From Aurantimonas marina (GTDB lineage: Bacteria; Pseudomonadota; Alphaproteobacteria; Rhizobiales; Rhizobiaceae), in assembly GCF_017183135.1 (NCBI RefSeq), contig NZ_JADDXW010000015.1:1-64000 (forward strand): DNA of 64,000 bases, given 5' to 3'. Shown piece after piece: positions 29,186 through 39,241 of this stretch (positions within the stretch are counted from its first letter, which is position 1; each line of letters starts with the position of its first letter). Under the pieces are notes generated by a model. The model did no database searches. It was given only the letters and a program-made list of their open reading frames with translations, and had not been told where the DNA came from. Both the position numbers and the translations under genes were made by a program.

Positions 29186-30070
29186 TCAATTCGTTCCCGA
29201 CACCCACCAGCCGGGATTGGCGGCCTTTATCCGGTTTCCCGCCCTTCGCATGTGGTCCTCGTCCTCGAAGAGGCCGAGGACGGTCGCGCCGGAGCCGGAC
29301 ATGCGGGCGAAGCGGGCCCCTTCGTCGATAAGCCGTTGGCGCACGTCGTCGATCGTCGGAACCATGTCTACCGCCGTCGGCTCTAGATCGTTGCGGGTCT
29401 GCGAAAGCCATGCGGCGAGCGCCGCAATATCGCGGAATCCGCCCGGCGGCAACGGCGGCAGGGCCGGGTTGTCGCAACGTGGTAGCCGCGCGAACACCGC
29501 GGCGGTCGACACCGGCGCGCGCGGGTTCACCATGAGCAGGGGCAGGGAGGGGAGACCCGCCAGCGGCGACACGGTTTCGCCGATTCCGGTGATCAGCGCG
29601 GCGCGTCCGTCGAGGCACATCGGCACGTCGGCGCCGAGCGCGATCGATTCGCGGGCGAGGCGCTTCGCCGCGTCGGGCACGCGATCCGCGATCATCCGAA
29701 GAAGCGCCGCCGCATCCGCCGATCCGCCGCCGATGCCGGCGGCGACCGGAAGCTGCTTGTCGAGGTGGATTGCCAGCGGCGGCAGCGCAACGCCCCGTTC
29801 GGCCAGCAACGTCCGGGCGAAGCCAGCGGCGCGCAGCAGAATGTTGTCGGCGCCAGCCGGCACATCGGCCGTGAAAGGGCCACCGAACTCCAGCCGGTCT
29901 TCCGCCTCCGGAGATAGGGCGACCGTGATGCGGTCGCCGATATCGGCAGCGAAGACAACCAGACTTTCAAGGCAGTGATAGCCGTCTGCGCGGCGTCCGA
30001 CGACATGCAGGGCCAGATTGATCTTCGCCGGGGCGAGCAGCCGGATCGGCGGTATGGCGAGAGGTGGCAA
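29186..30070 (-). CDS. ispE: 4-diphosphocytidyl-2-C-methyl-D-erythritol kinase
   Basis: This GHMP kinase of the MEP isoprenoid pathway is 294 aa. The substrate-site start is APAKINLALHVVGRRADGYH, the ATP-binding glycine loop is LPVAAGIGGGSADAAALL, and the third motif is ARMSGSGATVLG. There is no ATG before the conserved APAKINL. The first plausible start is the TTG at 30070, 16 bases after the TPR gene stop, so the exact start is uncertain. Confidence 0.92.
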   Translation of the reverse strand: MPPLAIPPIRLLAPAKINLALHVVGRRADGYHCLESLVVFAADIGDRITVALSPEAEDRLEFGGPFTADVPAGADNILLRAAGFARTLLAERGVALPPLAIHLDKQLPVAAGIGGGSADAAALLRMIADRVPDAAKRLARESIALGADVPMCLDGRAALITGIGETVSPLAGLPSLPLLMVNPRAPVSTAAVFARLPRCDNPALPPLPPGGFRDIAALAAWLSQTRNDLEPTAVDMVPTIDDVRQRLIDEGARFARMSGSGATVLGLFEDEDHMRRAGNRIKAANPGWWVSGTN

Positions 30071-30086
30071 GAACCGGCGCTCGGGC

Positions 30087-31940
30087 TCAATCGGCCTTGG
30101 TATCGGAGCCGAGCGCCTTGACAGGGTCGCTCGCGGTGTTGTTGCGGGCCGCCCGCTCGGTATTCGTCGCCGTGTCGCCGGCGGGTGCCTTGGCTTTCAC
30201 ATCCGCCGGATCGAGGCCTCTTGCCAGCTTGGCGCGGATGGTCCGGGCAGCCTCTTGCTCCGGCTTTGGCTCGCCGACGAGGGCACGCTCCCACTGGAAA
30301 CGCGCTTCCCGCGTGCGGCCGACCCGCCAATAGGCGTCGCCGAGATGGTCGTTGATGGTCGGATCCATCGGCGTGATCAGCACCGCGCGTTCGAGTTGCT
30401 CGACGGCCTCCTCGAACCGGCCGAGGCGGAAATAGGCCCAGCCGAGCGAATCGATGATGTAGCCGTCGTTCGGCCGCAACTCGACGGCCTTCTTGATCAT
30501 GTCGAGACCCTCCTTCAGGTTCTCGTTCATGTCGACCCAGGAATAGCCGAGATAGTTCAGGACCTGCGGCTGGTTCGGCGAGAGCACCAGCGCCGTCTTG
30601 AAGTCGGCCTCAGCCTTGTCCCACTGCTTGGTCCGTTCAAAGGCGATGCCGCGCTGGTAATAGAGGTTCCAGTTCGCCGTCTGTCCGGGTTCGGAAAGAG
30701 CGATCGCCTTGTTCAGGGCCTCGGCGGCCTTTGCATAGTCCTTGTCGGCAGCAAGGACGTCGGCGAGAGCGGTATAGGCCTTGATGTCGTCCGGATAGTC
30801 GCGCACGGCCCGGGTCAGGTGGGCCTTGGCCTCATCCTTGCGCTCGGCATACCAAAGGTCGAGGCCGATCTGCAGTTCGGCGGTGCGCCGATAGGCCGAG
30901 TTTTCCGGAATTTCCCGATAGTAGGAAATCGCCAGATCCAGCCGTTCGGAGCGCTCGGCGATGCCGGCCAGGGCGGTCAGTAGCGCCGGATTGCGGGGCG
31001 CGACGGCGCGGGCCAGCTGAAAATACAAGAGCGCGACCTGCTGGCCATCGCCCCGATTGATCGCTTGGCCGAGAATGTAGAGCGTTTCGGCGGCACCTTC
31101 CTGAACAGTGGCGACGGCAGGCTCGATCGTCTCGCCCTTCTCGACGCGTCCCTTGAGATGCAGCAGCGGATCGTAGGTCGGCACGAGTTTCAGCCCGGCC
31201 TCGATCGCCTCAAGCGCGGCGTCGGTGTTGCGGGCGCGCGTTTCCAGCCGCGCAAGTGCTTCGGAAGCCGCGAGATAGGCGTCCGGTGAGGTCCGGGCCG
31301 ATTCCTGGTCGTCGACGACCTTGCGAAGCGCGGCGCGGGCGACTTCCGAGCGCCCGGCAACGTCGGCGATGAGGCCCTTCTGGTAATCATTGAAGATCGC
31401 GAACCACGGCGCCCCGTCCAGACCGTCGAGACGGGACAGGGCGGCATCGATCCGTCCGGCGCCAAGTTCCGCCCAGGCGATCAACTGGCCGATGAGCAGC
31501 GAGTCGAGATCGCTCGGATTAGGCAGGTCGAATTCGGCGATGGCGGCATCGAAATTTCCCCGCCCCAAGGCATCAATACCCAGTGCCATGCGCGCGACCT
31601 TGCTGGCCTCCGGCGCGTCGCGCAGCTTCGCGGCCATATCGACGCCGTCCTTGAAGCGACCGTCGGCTAGAAAGGCGAACATCGCATCCTGCCGCAACAG
31701 GTTGGAGGTCGGGTCCATCGACAGGGCCTGCGCGAAGAAATCGGTGGCGGCCTCGAGGTCGCCGTCGCGCTGCGCGGATTTGGCGGCGAGATAGGCGCCC
31801 GAGAGGGACTGGGCACGGGCCAAGGTCGGTCTCGCCTTCGCTCCGTCTCCGGCGGTTCCCGCGGCGTGCGCGGCCGGGGCCGCCGTGGCGGCGAATAGGA
31901 CAGTGGCTGTCAGCAACGTCAGAAAGCGCGATGTCTGCAC
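30087..31940 (-). CDS. Exported tetratricopeptide-repeat protein
   Basis: The product is about 617 aa from a GTG at 31940 with GAGG upstream. This start gives a clean Sec signal peptide (SRFLTLLTATVLFAATAAPAAHAA). A longer frame to 32165 gives no sensible N-terminus. The rest is helical repeats, many recognisable as TPRs, e.g. LNYLGYSWVDMNENLKEGLDMI and YIIDSLGWAYFRLGRFEEAVEQL. It is likely periplasmic and used for protein contacts, possibly in envelope assembly. The placement between ispB and ispE is conserved in Hyphomicrobiales. Confidence 0.88.
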   Translation of the reverse strand: MQTSRFLTLLTATVLFAATAAPAAHAAGTAGDGAKARPTLARAQSLSGAYLAAKSAQRDGDLEAATDFFAQALSMDPTSNLLRQDAMFAFLADGRFKDGVDMAAKLRDAPEASKVARMALGIDALGRGNFDAAIAEFDLPNPSDLDSLLIGQLIAWAELGAGRIDAALSRLDGLDGAPWFAIFNDYQKGLIADVAGRSEVARAALRKVVDDQESARTSPDAYLAASEALARLETRARNTDAALEAIEAGLKLVPTYDPLLHLKGRVEKGETIEPAVATVQEGAAETLYILGQAINRGDGQQVALLYFQLARAVAPRNPALLTALAGIAERSERLDLAISYYREIPENSAYRRTAELQIGLDLWYAERKDEAKAHLTRAVRDYPDDIKAYTALADVLAADKDYAKAAEALNKAIALSEPGQTANWNLYYQRGIAFERTKQWDKAEADFKTALVLSPNQPQVLNYLGYSWVDMNENLKEGLDMIKKAVELRPNDGYIIDSLGWAYFRLGRFEEAVEQLERAVLITPMDPTINDHLGDAYWRVGRTREARFQWERALVGEPKPEQEAARTIRAKLARGLDPADVKAKAPAGDTATNTERAARNNTASDPVKALGSDTKAD

Positions 31941-32143
31941 GTAAAATCCTCTTTCCGGGCCGCGCCGGCCCGCGACAATGCGCGGCGGCTTGTTGCCGAA
32001 ATCCTGGCTCACCTTAGTCCAGTGACCTATGGAGGTGAAGCCAAGCGGTGCCAAATAGGCAAAGGCGCTTTCTTGTTGCACCGAGAGATTGTCGGGATTG
32101 CGGCTATGTTGCGATAGCGGTGGAACAGGGCGGTCCGCACCTT

Positions 32144-33160
32144 TCAATTGACGCGGTCGATGCAAAACGCGACGACGCCCAGCAGCGCGTCGCGGCTTGG
32201 CGTGGCAGGCAGCGAGGTCGCGGCTTCGTGCGCCGCTTCACCGTAGAGCCGGGCTCGGGCGATCGTCGCTTCCAGTGCGCCGTGACGGCGAATCAGCGCC
32301 TTGGCGCGTTGCAGCGCCTCGTCGTCGTTCCGGCCCCCTTCCATGGCGTCGCGCCAGAAGGTCCGTTCCTCGTCGCCGCCCGCCTGGTAGGCGAGAATCA
32401 CCGGCAGGGTGATCTTGCCTTCGCGAAAATCGTCACCGGTGTTCTTGCCGAGATCGGTGGCGGATCCGTCGTAATCGAGCACATCGTCGACCAATTGGAA
32501 GGCGAGGCCGAGATTGCGTCCATAGTGGCGCATCGCCTCGCGTTCGGCCGCGCCGGCCCCGGCGACGACCGGGCCGACCTCCGCTGCGGCGGAAAATAGC
32601 GCCGCAGTCTTGGCGTTGACGACCGCGAGATAATCGACCTCGCTCGTCGTCATGTGCTTGGCCGCCGAAAGCTGCCAGACCTCGCCCTCGGCGATGACGG
32701 CGGACGCTGTGGACAAAATGTCGAGCGCATCGAGCGAGCCGACCTCGACCATCATCTTGAAGGCCTGGCCGAGCAGGAAATCGCCGACGAGAACGCTGGC
32801 CTGGTTGCCCCAGATCGTGCGGGCGGTCTTCTTGCCGCGCCGAAGATCGCTTTCGTCGACGACATCGTCATGGAGCAGCGTTGCCGTGTGCATGAACTCG
32901 ACGCTCGCGGCGAGTTTCACATGCGCGTCGCCGTCATAGCCGTGCGCCAGCGCCGATGCGATCGTCAGCATCGGCCGCAGCCGCTTGCCGCCGGAGGAGA
33001 TCAGGTGCTCGGCGATCTCGGGGATCAGCTCCACATTCGAGCCGGCCATCGCAAGGATCAGCTCGTTGACGCGGGTCATGTCGGACGCCGTGACCGCGAG
33101 GATCGGTTCGATCGAGCCGCGGGTATCAATCCGCCCGACGGGGCTGGCCAAGCTCACCAT
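32144..33160 (-). CDS. ispB: All-trans polyprenyl diphosphate synthase (octaprenyl type)
   Basis: The enzyme extends farnesyl diphosphate to the long polyprenyl chain of ubiquinone. The product is 338 aa. It has the two Asp-rich motifs HTATLLHDDVVDESDLRRG and LAFQLVDDVLDYDG, the start motif SSGGKRLRPML, and GKNTGDDFREGKITLP. The ATG at 33160 has GGAG upstream. It is divergent from the DUF2007 gene. Confidence 0.92.
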   Translation of the reverse strand: MVSLASPVGRIDTRGSIEPILAVTASDMTRVNELILAMAGSNVELIPEIAEHLISSGGKRLRPMLTIASALAHGYDGDAHVKLAASVEFMHTATLLHDDVVDESDLRRGKKTARTIWGNQASVLVGDFLLGQAFKMMVEVGSLDALDILSTASAVIAEGEVWQLSAAKHMTTSEVDYLAVVNAKTAALFSAAAEVGPVVAGAGAAEREAMRHYGRNLGLAFQLVDDVLDYDGSATDLGKNTGDDFREGKITLPVILAYQAGGDEERTFWRDAMEGGRNDDEALQRAKALIRRHGALEATIARARLYGEAAHEAATSLPATPSRDALLGVVAFCIDRVN

Positions 33161-33400
33161 GTCACTCCGTTGGTTTCCCTCGCGGGCCGCGAGGCTATTG
33201 CCGAACATCGATCCCGAAGATGGCGTAGGCGCCGCCGATATAAAGGCCTCGGCCCCGCCACGCCGGGAGAACGCGTGTCCGATTCGCCCCGGCCCTTGCT
33301 ATGACGGGCGCAATTCGGGCACCTATAATCCGGTTGGCCCGCATGCGGCCTCACCTTTCTCCCGGCTTCGGTCGTCCCTTTTTTCGAAGCGGTGCAAATC

Positions 33401-33619
33401 ATGCAAGAACTGATGCGGTCCAATGACGCTGTTCTCATATCCTTCGTCGACGCTCTCCTGAATGATGCGGACATTCCGCATTTTGTCGCCGATGTCCACA
33501 TGAGTATTCTCGACGGGTCGATCGGCGTCCTGCCGCGCCGCATCCTGGTCGACCCCGATCACCTCGACCAGGCCCGCAGAATCCTCAAGGACGCTGAACT
33601 CGGCCATGAACTGTCCTGA
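33401..33619 (+). CDS. DUF2007 domain protein
   Basis: The product is 72 aa, a single DUF2007 (GlnB-like fold) domain: MRSNDAVLISFVDALLNDADIP and GSIGVLPRRILVDPDHLDQARRIL. Its role is unknown, though it is often annotated as a putative signal-transducing protein. An in-frame GTG lies 9 bases earlier. It overlaps the following methyltransferase by 14 bases, an arrangement common in Hyphomicrobiales. Confidence 0.85.
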   Translation: MQELMRSNDAVLISFVDALLNDADIPHFVADVHMSILDGSIGVLPRRILVDPDHLDQARRILKDAELGHELS

Positions 33620-34421
33620 TCCGGCCTCCGCCGTCGACGACGACGCGAACCCGTCGCCGGTCCGACGCGACGCCTTTTATCGCGGCCGGTTCATGGTGCT
33701 GCAACCGGCGAGCGGCGGCTACCGGTCGGGTCTCGACGCGATGCTGCTGGCCGCCACGCTTCCCGAGTCGGCGACGGGCAGCATTGCCGATATCGGTGCC
33801 GGGGCAGGGGTTGTCGGCCTCGCCGCGGCCTGCCGGGCCGAACGGGTCGCGGTGACGCTGGTCGAAAAGAGCCCGGCCATGGTCGATCTCGCACGACGCG
33901 GGCTCGCCCTGCCCGAAAACGCGCCCTATCGCGATCGCGTGCGCGTCGTCGAGGCGGACATCCTCGCCGGACGCGCCGGGCGCGAGGCCAGCGGCCTTTG
34001 CGACGGTGCGTTTCAGCATGTTCTCACCAATCCGCCGTTTTATCCGCACAGCCACCGCGCCTCGCCCAATGCGCTGCGCGCCGAGGCCCTCAGTGTCGCC
34101 GACGCCGACTTCCTGCCGCGCTGGGTGCGTGCCTGTGCCGCGCTGCTCGACCATGGCGGCCTGTTCACCGCCATCGTGCGGCCGGACGCGCTGCCGGCGA
34201 TGCTGCAGGCGAGCGAAGGCCGGCTCGGCGGAATATGCGGGCTACCCATCCATTCACGCCCCACGGCACCGGCGATTCGCCTGATGGTGGCCGGGCGCAA
34301 GGGATCGCGCGCGCCCCTCACGGTGCTGCCCGGCCGCGCGCTGCATGCCCCCGACGGCGGCTTGGAGCCTTTCGCCGAGGCAATCGCCGCCGGCACGGCC
34401 CACCTCTCGCTCGATCCTTGA
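33606..34421 (+). CDS. Class I SAM methyltransferase, TrmN6-like
   Basis: The product is 271 aa. It has the SAM-binding motif IADIGAGAGVVGLAAACR, the acidic motif VTLVEKSP, and the N6-adenine methyltransferase signature TNPPFYPH. The N-terminal GYRSGLDAMLLAA matches the tRNA1(Val) A37-N6 methyltransferase (TrmN6/YfiC) group. The tRNA target is inferred from family. It is coupled to the DUF2007 gene. Confidence 0.86.
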   Translation: MNCPDPASAVDDDANPSPVRRDAFYRGRFMVLQPASGGYRSGLDAMLLAATLPESATGSIADIGAGAGVVGLAAACRAERVAVTLVEKSPAMVDLARRGLALPENAPYRDRVRVVEADILAGRAGREASGLCDGAFQHVLTNPPFYPHSHRASPNALRAEALSVADADFLPRWVRACAALLDHGGLFTAIVRPDALPAMLQASEGRLGGICGLPIHSRPTAPAIRLMVAGRKGSRAPLTVLPGRALHAPDGGLEPFAEAIAAGTAHLSLDP

Positions 34422-34512
34422 TTTGACGGGTGGCGCATGTGGACGCGTTGCGAAGCGGCCGATCACGCTTACATGCCAAGCCTGATCTTGTCCCAGCAGC
34501 AAAGGCGCTCCG

Positions 34513-35388
34513 TTGGCGAATCCCCTCCAGAAAATCCTTCCCAAGCGCTTCCGCTCCGATGCGATCGTGATCCCCGTGGTTCGGCTGTCGGGTGCGATCA
34601 TGACCTCGCAGAGCGCGCTGCGGCCGACCCTGTCGCTGGCAACCGCCGCGCCGGTCCTGCAAAAGGCCTTCGACCACAAGAAGGCGCCGGCGGTGGCGAT
34701 CGTCGTCAACTCGCCCGGCGGCTCTCCCGTGCAATCGCGGCTGATCCATCAGCGGATTCGCGATCTCGCCGAGGAGAAGGACAAGCGGGTTCTGATCTTC
34801 GTCGAAGATGTCGCGGCGTCCGGCGGCTACATGATCGCCTGCGCCGGCGACGAGATCATCGCCGACCCGTCCTCCATTGTCGGCTCGATCGGCGTCGTTT
34901 CCGGCTCCTTCGGCTTCGTCGAGGCGATCGCCAAGCTCGGCATCGAGCGCCGGGTGCATACCGCCGGCACCAGCAAGGCGACGCTCGACCCGTTCCAGCC
35001 TGAAAAAGCCGAGGACGTCGAGCATCTGAAGGCGCTGCAACGCGAGGTCCACCAGACCTTCATCGATCTCGTCAAGAACAGTCGCGGGAACAGGCTGGTC
35101 GAGGACGACGACCTGTTTTCCGGCCTGTTCTGGTCGGGACGGCGCGGGCGCGACCTCGGCCTTGTGGATCAGATCGGCGATTTGCGCGGCACCTTGCGCG
35201 CCCGCTTCGGGGACAAGGTCAAACCGGTGTTGATCCAGGCGAGCCGCAGCCTGTTCGGCCGCAAGCAGCCGGGCATTCGCGCCGACATGGTCGCGGGTGC
35301 CGGGCTGTCGTCGATCGGCGCCGGCTTCGCCTCGGAAATATTGAGCACCGCCGAGGAGCGCGCCCTGTGGGCTCGCTTCGGTCTTTAA
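34513..35388 (+). CDS. S49-family serine peptidase (SohB/SppA-like)
   Basis: The product is 291 aa. It has the S49 fold with VNSPGGSPVQSRLI, the nucleophile Ser in VEDVAASGGYMIACAGD, and the general-base Lys in TAGTSKATLDPF. It is the short single-domain type. Start TTG at 34513. Such enzymes degrade signal peptides or membrane protein fragments; here no clear N-terminal membrane anchor is seen. The S49 - small protein - glyQ order is typical of Hyphomicrobiales, but here an alcohol dehydrogenase gene lies in between. Confidence 0.88.
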   Translation: MANPLQKILPKRFRSDAIVIPVVRLSGAIMTSQSALRPTLSLATAAPVLQKAFDHKKAPAVAIVVNSPGGSPVQSRLIHQRIRDLAEEKDKRVLIFVEDVAASGGYMIACAGDEIIADPSSIVGSIGVVSGSFGFVEAIAKLGIERRVHTAGTSKATLDPFQPEKAEDVEHLKALQREVHQTFIDLVKNSRGNRLVEDDDLFSGLFWSGRRGRDLGLVDQIGDLRGTLRARFGDKVKPVLIQASRSLFGRKQPGIRADMVAGAGLSSIGAGFASEILSTAEERALWARFGL

Positions 35389-35479
35389 GACGGCGGGAAC
35401 CGCGCGGCGCACCGCCTTTCTATTGCCGAGGCGCGCCCCGCCGCGCATAATCGCCGGACCTTCAGGAGAATGGTCGAAG

Positions 35480-35662
35480 ATGCCGCAGTTTCTTCTTCTT
35501 GGCCTCGTCGGGGCCGCCGCCTTGTTTGGCTACAGGCAGATGAAGCGGGACGCCGATCGTCTGGCTGAGCGCAATCGCCGTGCCGAAGCCGAAATGAAGA
35601 CCGGCGCGCAAGGCACGCTGGTGCGCGGCGATGACGGGATCTACCGCATCAAGAAGGACTGA
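35480..35662 (+). CDS. Small membrane-anchored hypothetical protein
   Basis: The product is 60 aa. One N-terminal hydrophobic segment (FLLLGLVGAAALFGY) is followed by a charged helix and a short tail with GDDGIYRIKKD. The family is conserved near glyQ in Hyphomicrobiales; its function is unknown. The ATG at 35480 is preferred to an in-frame upstream start, since AGGAG lies just ahead. Confidence 0.7.
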   Translation: MPQFLLLGLVGAAALFGYRQMKRDADRLAERNRRAEAEMKTGAQGTLVRGDDGIYRIKKD

Positions 35663-35815
35663 CCCTCCGCGGCAGATGCAGCGCCGTCGGCTACTGGGGA
35701 AGCGGCGCCTTTTGCATAGCTGCCTGACTTCTTCGCGCGCCGCACCTAAGGAACTCTCGGCTTCCTTGAGGGATTGCATGATCGTTACCCGACGTTCAGC
35801 CCCGCGGAGGCATCC

Positions 35816-36985
35816 ATGAAGGCCATCACCTGGCACGGCAAACACGATATGCGCTGCGAAAGCGTGCCCGATCCCGAAATCGAGGACGGTCGCGATGCTA
35901 TCATCAAGGTCTCCGCCTGCGCGATCTGCGGATCGGACCTGCACTTTTATGATGGCTTCATGCCGGGCATGGAGTCCGGCGACATCGTGGGCCACGAGTT
36001 CATGGGCGAGGTCGTGGAGGTCGGCCGCGAGAACCGCAAGCTGAAGGTGGGCGACCGCGTTGTCGTGCCGTTCACCATCGTCTGCGGGGAATGCGATCAG
36101 TGCCGGCGTGGAAATTTTTCCGTCTGCGAACGCACCAACCGCAACGCCGAGACCGCCGCCAAGATGTTCGGCCACACCACCGCCGGCCTCTACGGTTATT
36201 CCCACCTGACGGGGGGATACTCGGGCGGTCAGGCCGAATTTGTCCGCGTCCCGTATGCGGATGTCGGCCCGGTGAAAATCCCGGACGGTATGAGCGACGA
36301 GGAAGTTCTGTTCCTCGGCGATATCCTGCCGACCGGCTGGCAGGGCGCGAAAAACTGCGACATCCAGCCGACCGACACAGTGGCGATATGGGGCGCCGGC
36401 CCGGTCGGCCTCTTCGCCCTCCAGAGCGCGATCATCCAGGGCGCCAAGCAGGTGGTGATGATCGACGAAGTGCCGGAGCGGCTGGCATTGGCCCAGAGCA
36501 AGGGCGCGATCACGATCAATTTCCAGGAAGAGAGCGTGGTGGACCGGCTGAACGAGCTCACCGGTGGCAAGGGTCCGGAAAAATGCATCGACTGCGTCGG
36601 CATGGAAGCGCACGCGCCGTACGGCGCTGAGCACCTGTACGACCGCGCCAAGCAGGCGGTGATGGCCGAGACGGACCGGCCGCACGTCCTGCGCGAGATG
36701 ATCTATGTCTGCCGTCCGGGCGGGATCATTTCGGTGCCCGGCGTCTATGGCGGGATGGTCGACAAGATCCCGTTCGGTGCCGCGATGAACAAGTCGCTCA
36801 CTTTCCGCATGGGTCAGACCCACGTGAACAAATGGGCCGGCGACCTGCTGAACCGGGTGCAGGACGGTCAGTTCGATTCGACCTTCATGATTACCCACCG
36901 CGGCTCCCTGGAAGACGGACCCGACCTCTACAAGACGTTTCGCGACAAGAAGGACGGATGTGTCAAGGTGGTCCTGACGCCCTGA
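35816..36985 (+). CDS. Zinc-dependent alcohol dehydrogenase (formaldehyde dehydrogenase-like)
   Basis: The product is 389 aa. Catalytic zinc ligands lie in SACAICGSDLHFYDG and GHEFMGEV. The structural zinc cysteines lie in CGECDQCRRGNFSVC and the cofactor site is VAIWGAGPVGLFALQSA. The length and the insert around HLYDRAKQAV match the glutathione-independent formaldehyde dehydrogenase-like subgroup; the real substrate is unknown. It lies between the small membrane protein and glyQ and looks like a gene added to a conserved neighbourhood. Confidence 0.88.
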   Translation: MKAITWHGKHDMRCESVPDPEIEDGRDAIIKVSACAICGSDLHFYDGFMPGMESGDIVGHEFMGEVVEVGRENRKLKVGDRVVVPFTIVCGECDQCRRGNFSVCERTNRNAETAAKMFGHTTAGLYGYSHLTGGYSGGQAEFVRVPYADVGPVKIPDGMSDEEVLFLGDILPTGWQGAKNCDIQPTDTVAIWGAGPVGLFALQSAIIQGAKQVVMIDEVPERLALAQSKGAITINFQEESVVDRLNELTGGKGPEKCIDCVGMEAHAPYGAEHLYDRAKQAVMAETDRPHVLREMIYVCRPGGIISVPGVYGGMVDKIPFGAAMNKSLTFRMGQTHVNKWAGDLLNRVQDGQFDSTFMITHRGSLEDGPDLYKTFRDKKDGCVKVVLTP

Positions 36986-37093
36986 CCGGACGGGCGGCGC
37001 CGGAGGGCGAACGGCTTGACCGCTCCGCCGCCGCCATGGCACCTGCGGCTGTGTTTTCGCCCGCACGCGGGCTCGCCACCCGGAATTCGCTCC

Positions 37094-38104
37094 ATGCCAG
37101 ACCTTGCCCCGCATATGGACCCGCGCCGCTCCTTCCAGGCGCTGATCCTGACGCTCCACCGCTACTGGGCCGACTATGGCTGCGTGGTGCTGCAGCCCTA
37201 CGACATGGAGGTCGGCGCCGGCACTTTCCATCCGGCGACGACGCTCCGGGCGCTCGGGCCAAAGCGGTGGAACGCGGCCTATGTCCAGCCCTCGCGGCGG
37301 CCCAAGGACGGGCGTTATGGCGAAAACCCCAACCGGCTGCAGCATTATTACCAGTATCAGGTGATCCTGAAGCCGAACCCGTCGAACCTGCAGGAGCTCT
37401 ATCTCGGCTCGCTGGAGGCGATCGGCATCGACCCGTTGCTGCACGATATCCGCTTCGTCGAAGACGATTGGGAAAGCCCGACGCTGGGCGCCTGGGGGCT
37501 CGGCTGGGAGTGCTGGTGCGATGGCATGGAGGTGTCGCAGTTCACCTACTTCCAGCAGGTCTGCGGCATCGAGTGTGCGCCGGTGGCGGGCGAACTGACC
37601 TACGGCCTCGAACGCCTCGCCATGTATGTGCAGAACGTCGACAACGTCTACGACCTCAATTTCAACGGCCGCGAGGGCGAGGAAAAGGTCAGTTATGGCG
37701 ACGTTTTCCTGCAGGCCGAGCAGGAATATTCGCGCTATAATTTCGAGTTCGCCGACACGGCGATGCTGCTCAAGCATTTCGACGACGCCGAGGCAGAATG
37801 CCTGGCGCTGTTGCAGGCTGGAGCGCCGGATCACTCCGATCCCGCCTACGTCCCGGGGGCGCTGCTGGACACGGCAGCGTCTCAGACAAGCGAGAACCGT
37901 CTTCTCCACAAATGCGTGCTGCCGGCCTACGACCAGTGCATCAAGGCTTCCCACGTCTTCAATCTGCTTGACGCGCGGGGCGTCATCTCGGTCACCGAGC
38001 GCCAGAGCTATATTTTGCGCGTGCGGACCCTCGCCAAGGCCTGCGGCGAGGCGTTCTTGCTGACCGACGCGGGTGGGGCGCTGGTCCAAAGGCCCGGTGG
38101 ATAG
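37094..38104 (+). CDS. glyQ: Glycyl-tRNA synthetase alpha subunit
   Basis: This is the catalytic subunit of the bacterial alpha2beta2 glycyl-tRNA synthetase. The product is 336 aa. It is unmistakable: [55 protein letters not shown], and [22 protein letters not shown]. The ATG at 37094 begins [14 protein letters not shown]. The beta-subunit gene glyS normally follows; here the polysaccharide region begins instead, so glyS must be elsewhere. Confidence 0.97.
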   Translation: MPDLAPHMDPRRSFQALILTLHRYWADYGCVVLQPYDMEVGAGTFHPATTLRALGPKRWNAAYVQPSRRPKDGRYGENPNRLQHYYQYQVILKPNPSNLQELYLGSLEAIGIDPLLHDIRFVEDDWESPTLGAWGLGWECWCDGMEVSQFTYFQQVCGIECAPVAGELTYGLERLAMYVQNVDNVYDLNFNGREGEEKVSYGDVFLQAEQEYSRYNFEFADTAMLLKHFDDAEAECLALLQAGAPDHSDPAYVPGALLDTAASQTSENRLLHKCVLPAYDQCIKASHVFNLLDARGVISVTERQSYILRVRTLAKACGEAFLLTDAGGALVQRPGG

Positions 38105-38118
38105 GCGCCTAGAGTGCG

Positions 38119-38138
38119 GTGCGTCTATCCGGACGCAC
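38119..38138 (-). terminator. Small hairpin between glyQ and galE
   Basis: A 7-bp perfect stem (GTGCGTC ... GACGCAC) with a 6-base loop lies between convergent glyQ and galE, next to an A5 run on the plus strand. It is a weak terminator candidate; a T-run lies before rather than after the stem when read for galE. Confidence 0.35.
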
Positions 38139-38221
38139 AAAAAGGACCCGCCGCGCCCTGGCCGGCCGCCGGCACGACTGAACACTAGCGCCCGCGCAAG
38201 GTCGACCGGCTGTCTTCGCGA

Positions 38222-39223
38222 TCAAAGCCGCCTGTCGAACTCACGACGCCGCTGCAGCGTTTTTTCCCAGTTCACCGCGTGGGACACGATGGTTTCGACG
38301 TCGTCGAACCGTGGCGTCCATCCGAGCACCTCGCGAATCCGGCTTGCGTCGGCGACGACCTCGACGGCGTCGCCGCGTCGACGGGGCCCTTTATGGATCT
38401 CGAACGTGTTGCCGGAGACCTGCATCGCCATCTCGAGAATCTGCTTGACCGAATAGCCGCGCCCGTAGCCGCAGTTCAGCGTCAGGTTATCGCCGCCGCC
38501 GCGCAAGTGCCGCAGTGCCGCCAGATGAGCGTCGATGAGATCCGTGACATGAATGTAGTCCCTGACGCAGGTTCCGTCGATCGTCGGATAGTCGTCGCCG
38601 AATATTTCCATGCGCGGTCTCAGACCCAGCGCCGCTTGCGCGGCGATCTGCACGAGCAGCGTCGTCTTCGTCGTCGACTGCCCGTATCGGCCGCGTGGAT
38701 CGGCTCCCGCCACGTTGAAGTACCGCAATGTGACGTAATTCAGATCGCTGACGGCCGACAGATCGCGCAGCATGTATTCGGTGATCAGCTTGGATGTTCC
38801 ATAGGGAGAGATCGGGTTGATCCGCGCGGTCTCGGGAACCGGATTGACTTCGGGATCGCCGTAAACCGCCGCTGTTCCCGAAAAGATAATGCGACGAATG
38901 CCATGGTCGCTTGCCGCCGCCAGAAGGGTCCGGCTTTTTGTGGTGTTCGCCAGATAGTATTGCAGCGGATCCTCGTAGAGATCGGGCGTGATCAGTTGCG
39001 CCGCGAAATGGATCACCGCCTCGATCTCGTGGGTTCTCAGCACGGAGGACACGGTCTCGTAGTCGCCGATGTCTCCGACAATCAACGGAGCCTTATCCTG
39101 CACGGCAAGGCTCGTGCCGTTCGTCATATTGTCGAGGACCACCACGTCCTCGCCCGCGTCGAGCAACCCAAGAACCATATGGCCGCCGATATATCCGGCG
39201 CCGCCCGTAACGAGAATCGTCAT
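38222..39223 (-). CDS. galE: UDP-glucose 4-epimerase
   Basis: This extended SDR enzyme interconverts UDP-glucose and UDP-galactose. The product is 333 aa. It has the NAD site TGGAGYIGGHM, Ser and YxxxK in ISPYGTSKLITE, and the GalE C-terminal block DGTCVRDYIHVTDLIDAHL. It is the last gene of a minus-strand three-gene run (flippase, GT4, galE) at the left end of the polysaccharide region; it starts 18 bases after the GT4 stop. Confidence 0.93.
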   Translation of the reverse strand: MTILVTGGAGYIGGHMVLGLLDAGEDVVVLDNMTNGTSLAVQDKAPLIVGDIGDYETVSSVLRTHEIEAVIHFAAQLITPDLYEDPLQYYLANTTKSRTLLAAASDHGIRRIIFSGTAAVYGDPEVNPVPETARINPISPYGTSKLITEYMLRDLSAVSDLNYVTLRYFNVAGADPRGRYGQSTTKTTLLVQIAAQAALGLRPRMEIFGDDYPTIDGTCVRDYIHVTDLIDAHLAALRHLRGGGDNLTLNCGYGRGYSVKQILEMAMQVSGNTFEIHKGPRRRGDAVEVVADASRIREVLGWTPRFDDVETIVSHAVNWEKTLQRRREFDRRL

Positions 39224-39241
39224 CAGTAATCGCTTTCTTCG

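Noticed and set aside
35680-35715. A terminator after the small membrane protein gene
   Set aside because: Only a 6-bp stem with a long loop precedes a T4 run; too weak to list as a feature.
35462-38185. A 907-codon minus-strand open frame opposite the alcohol dehydrogenase and glyQ
   Set aside because: It spans two well-identified genes on the plus strand and shows no protein motif.
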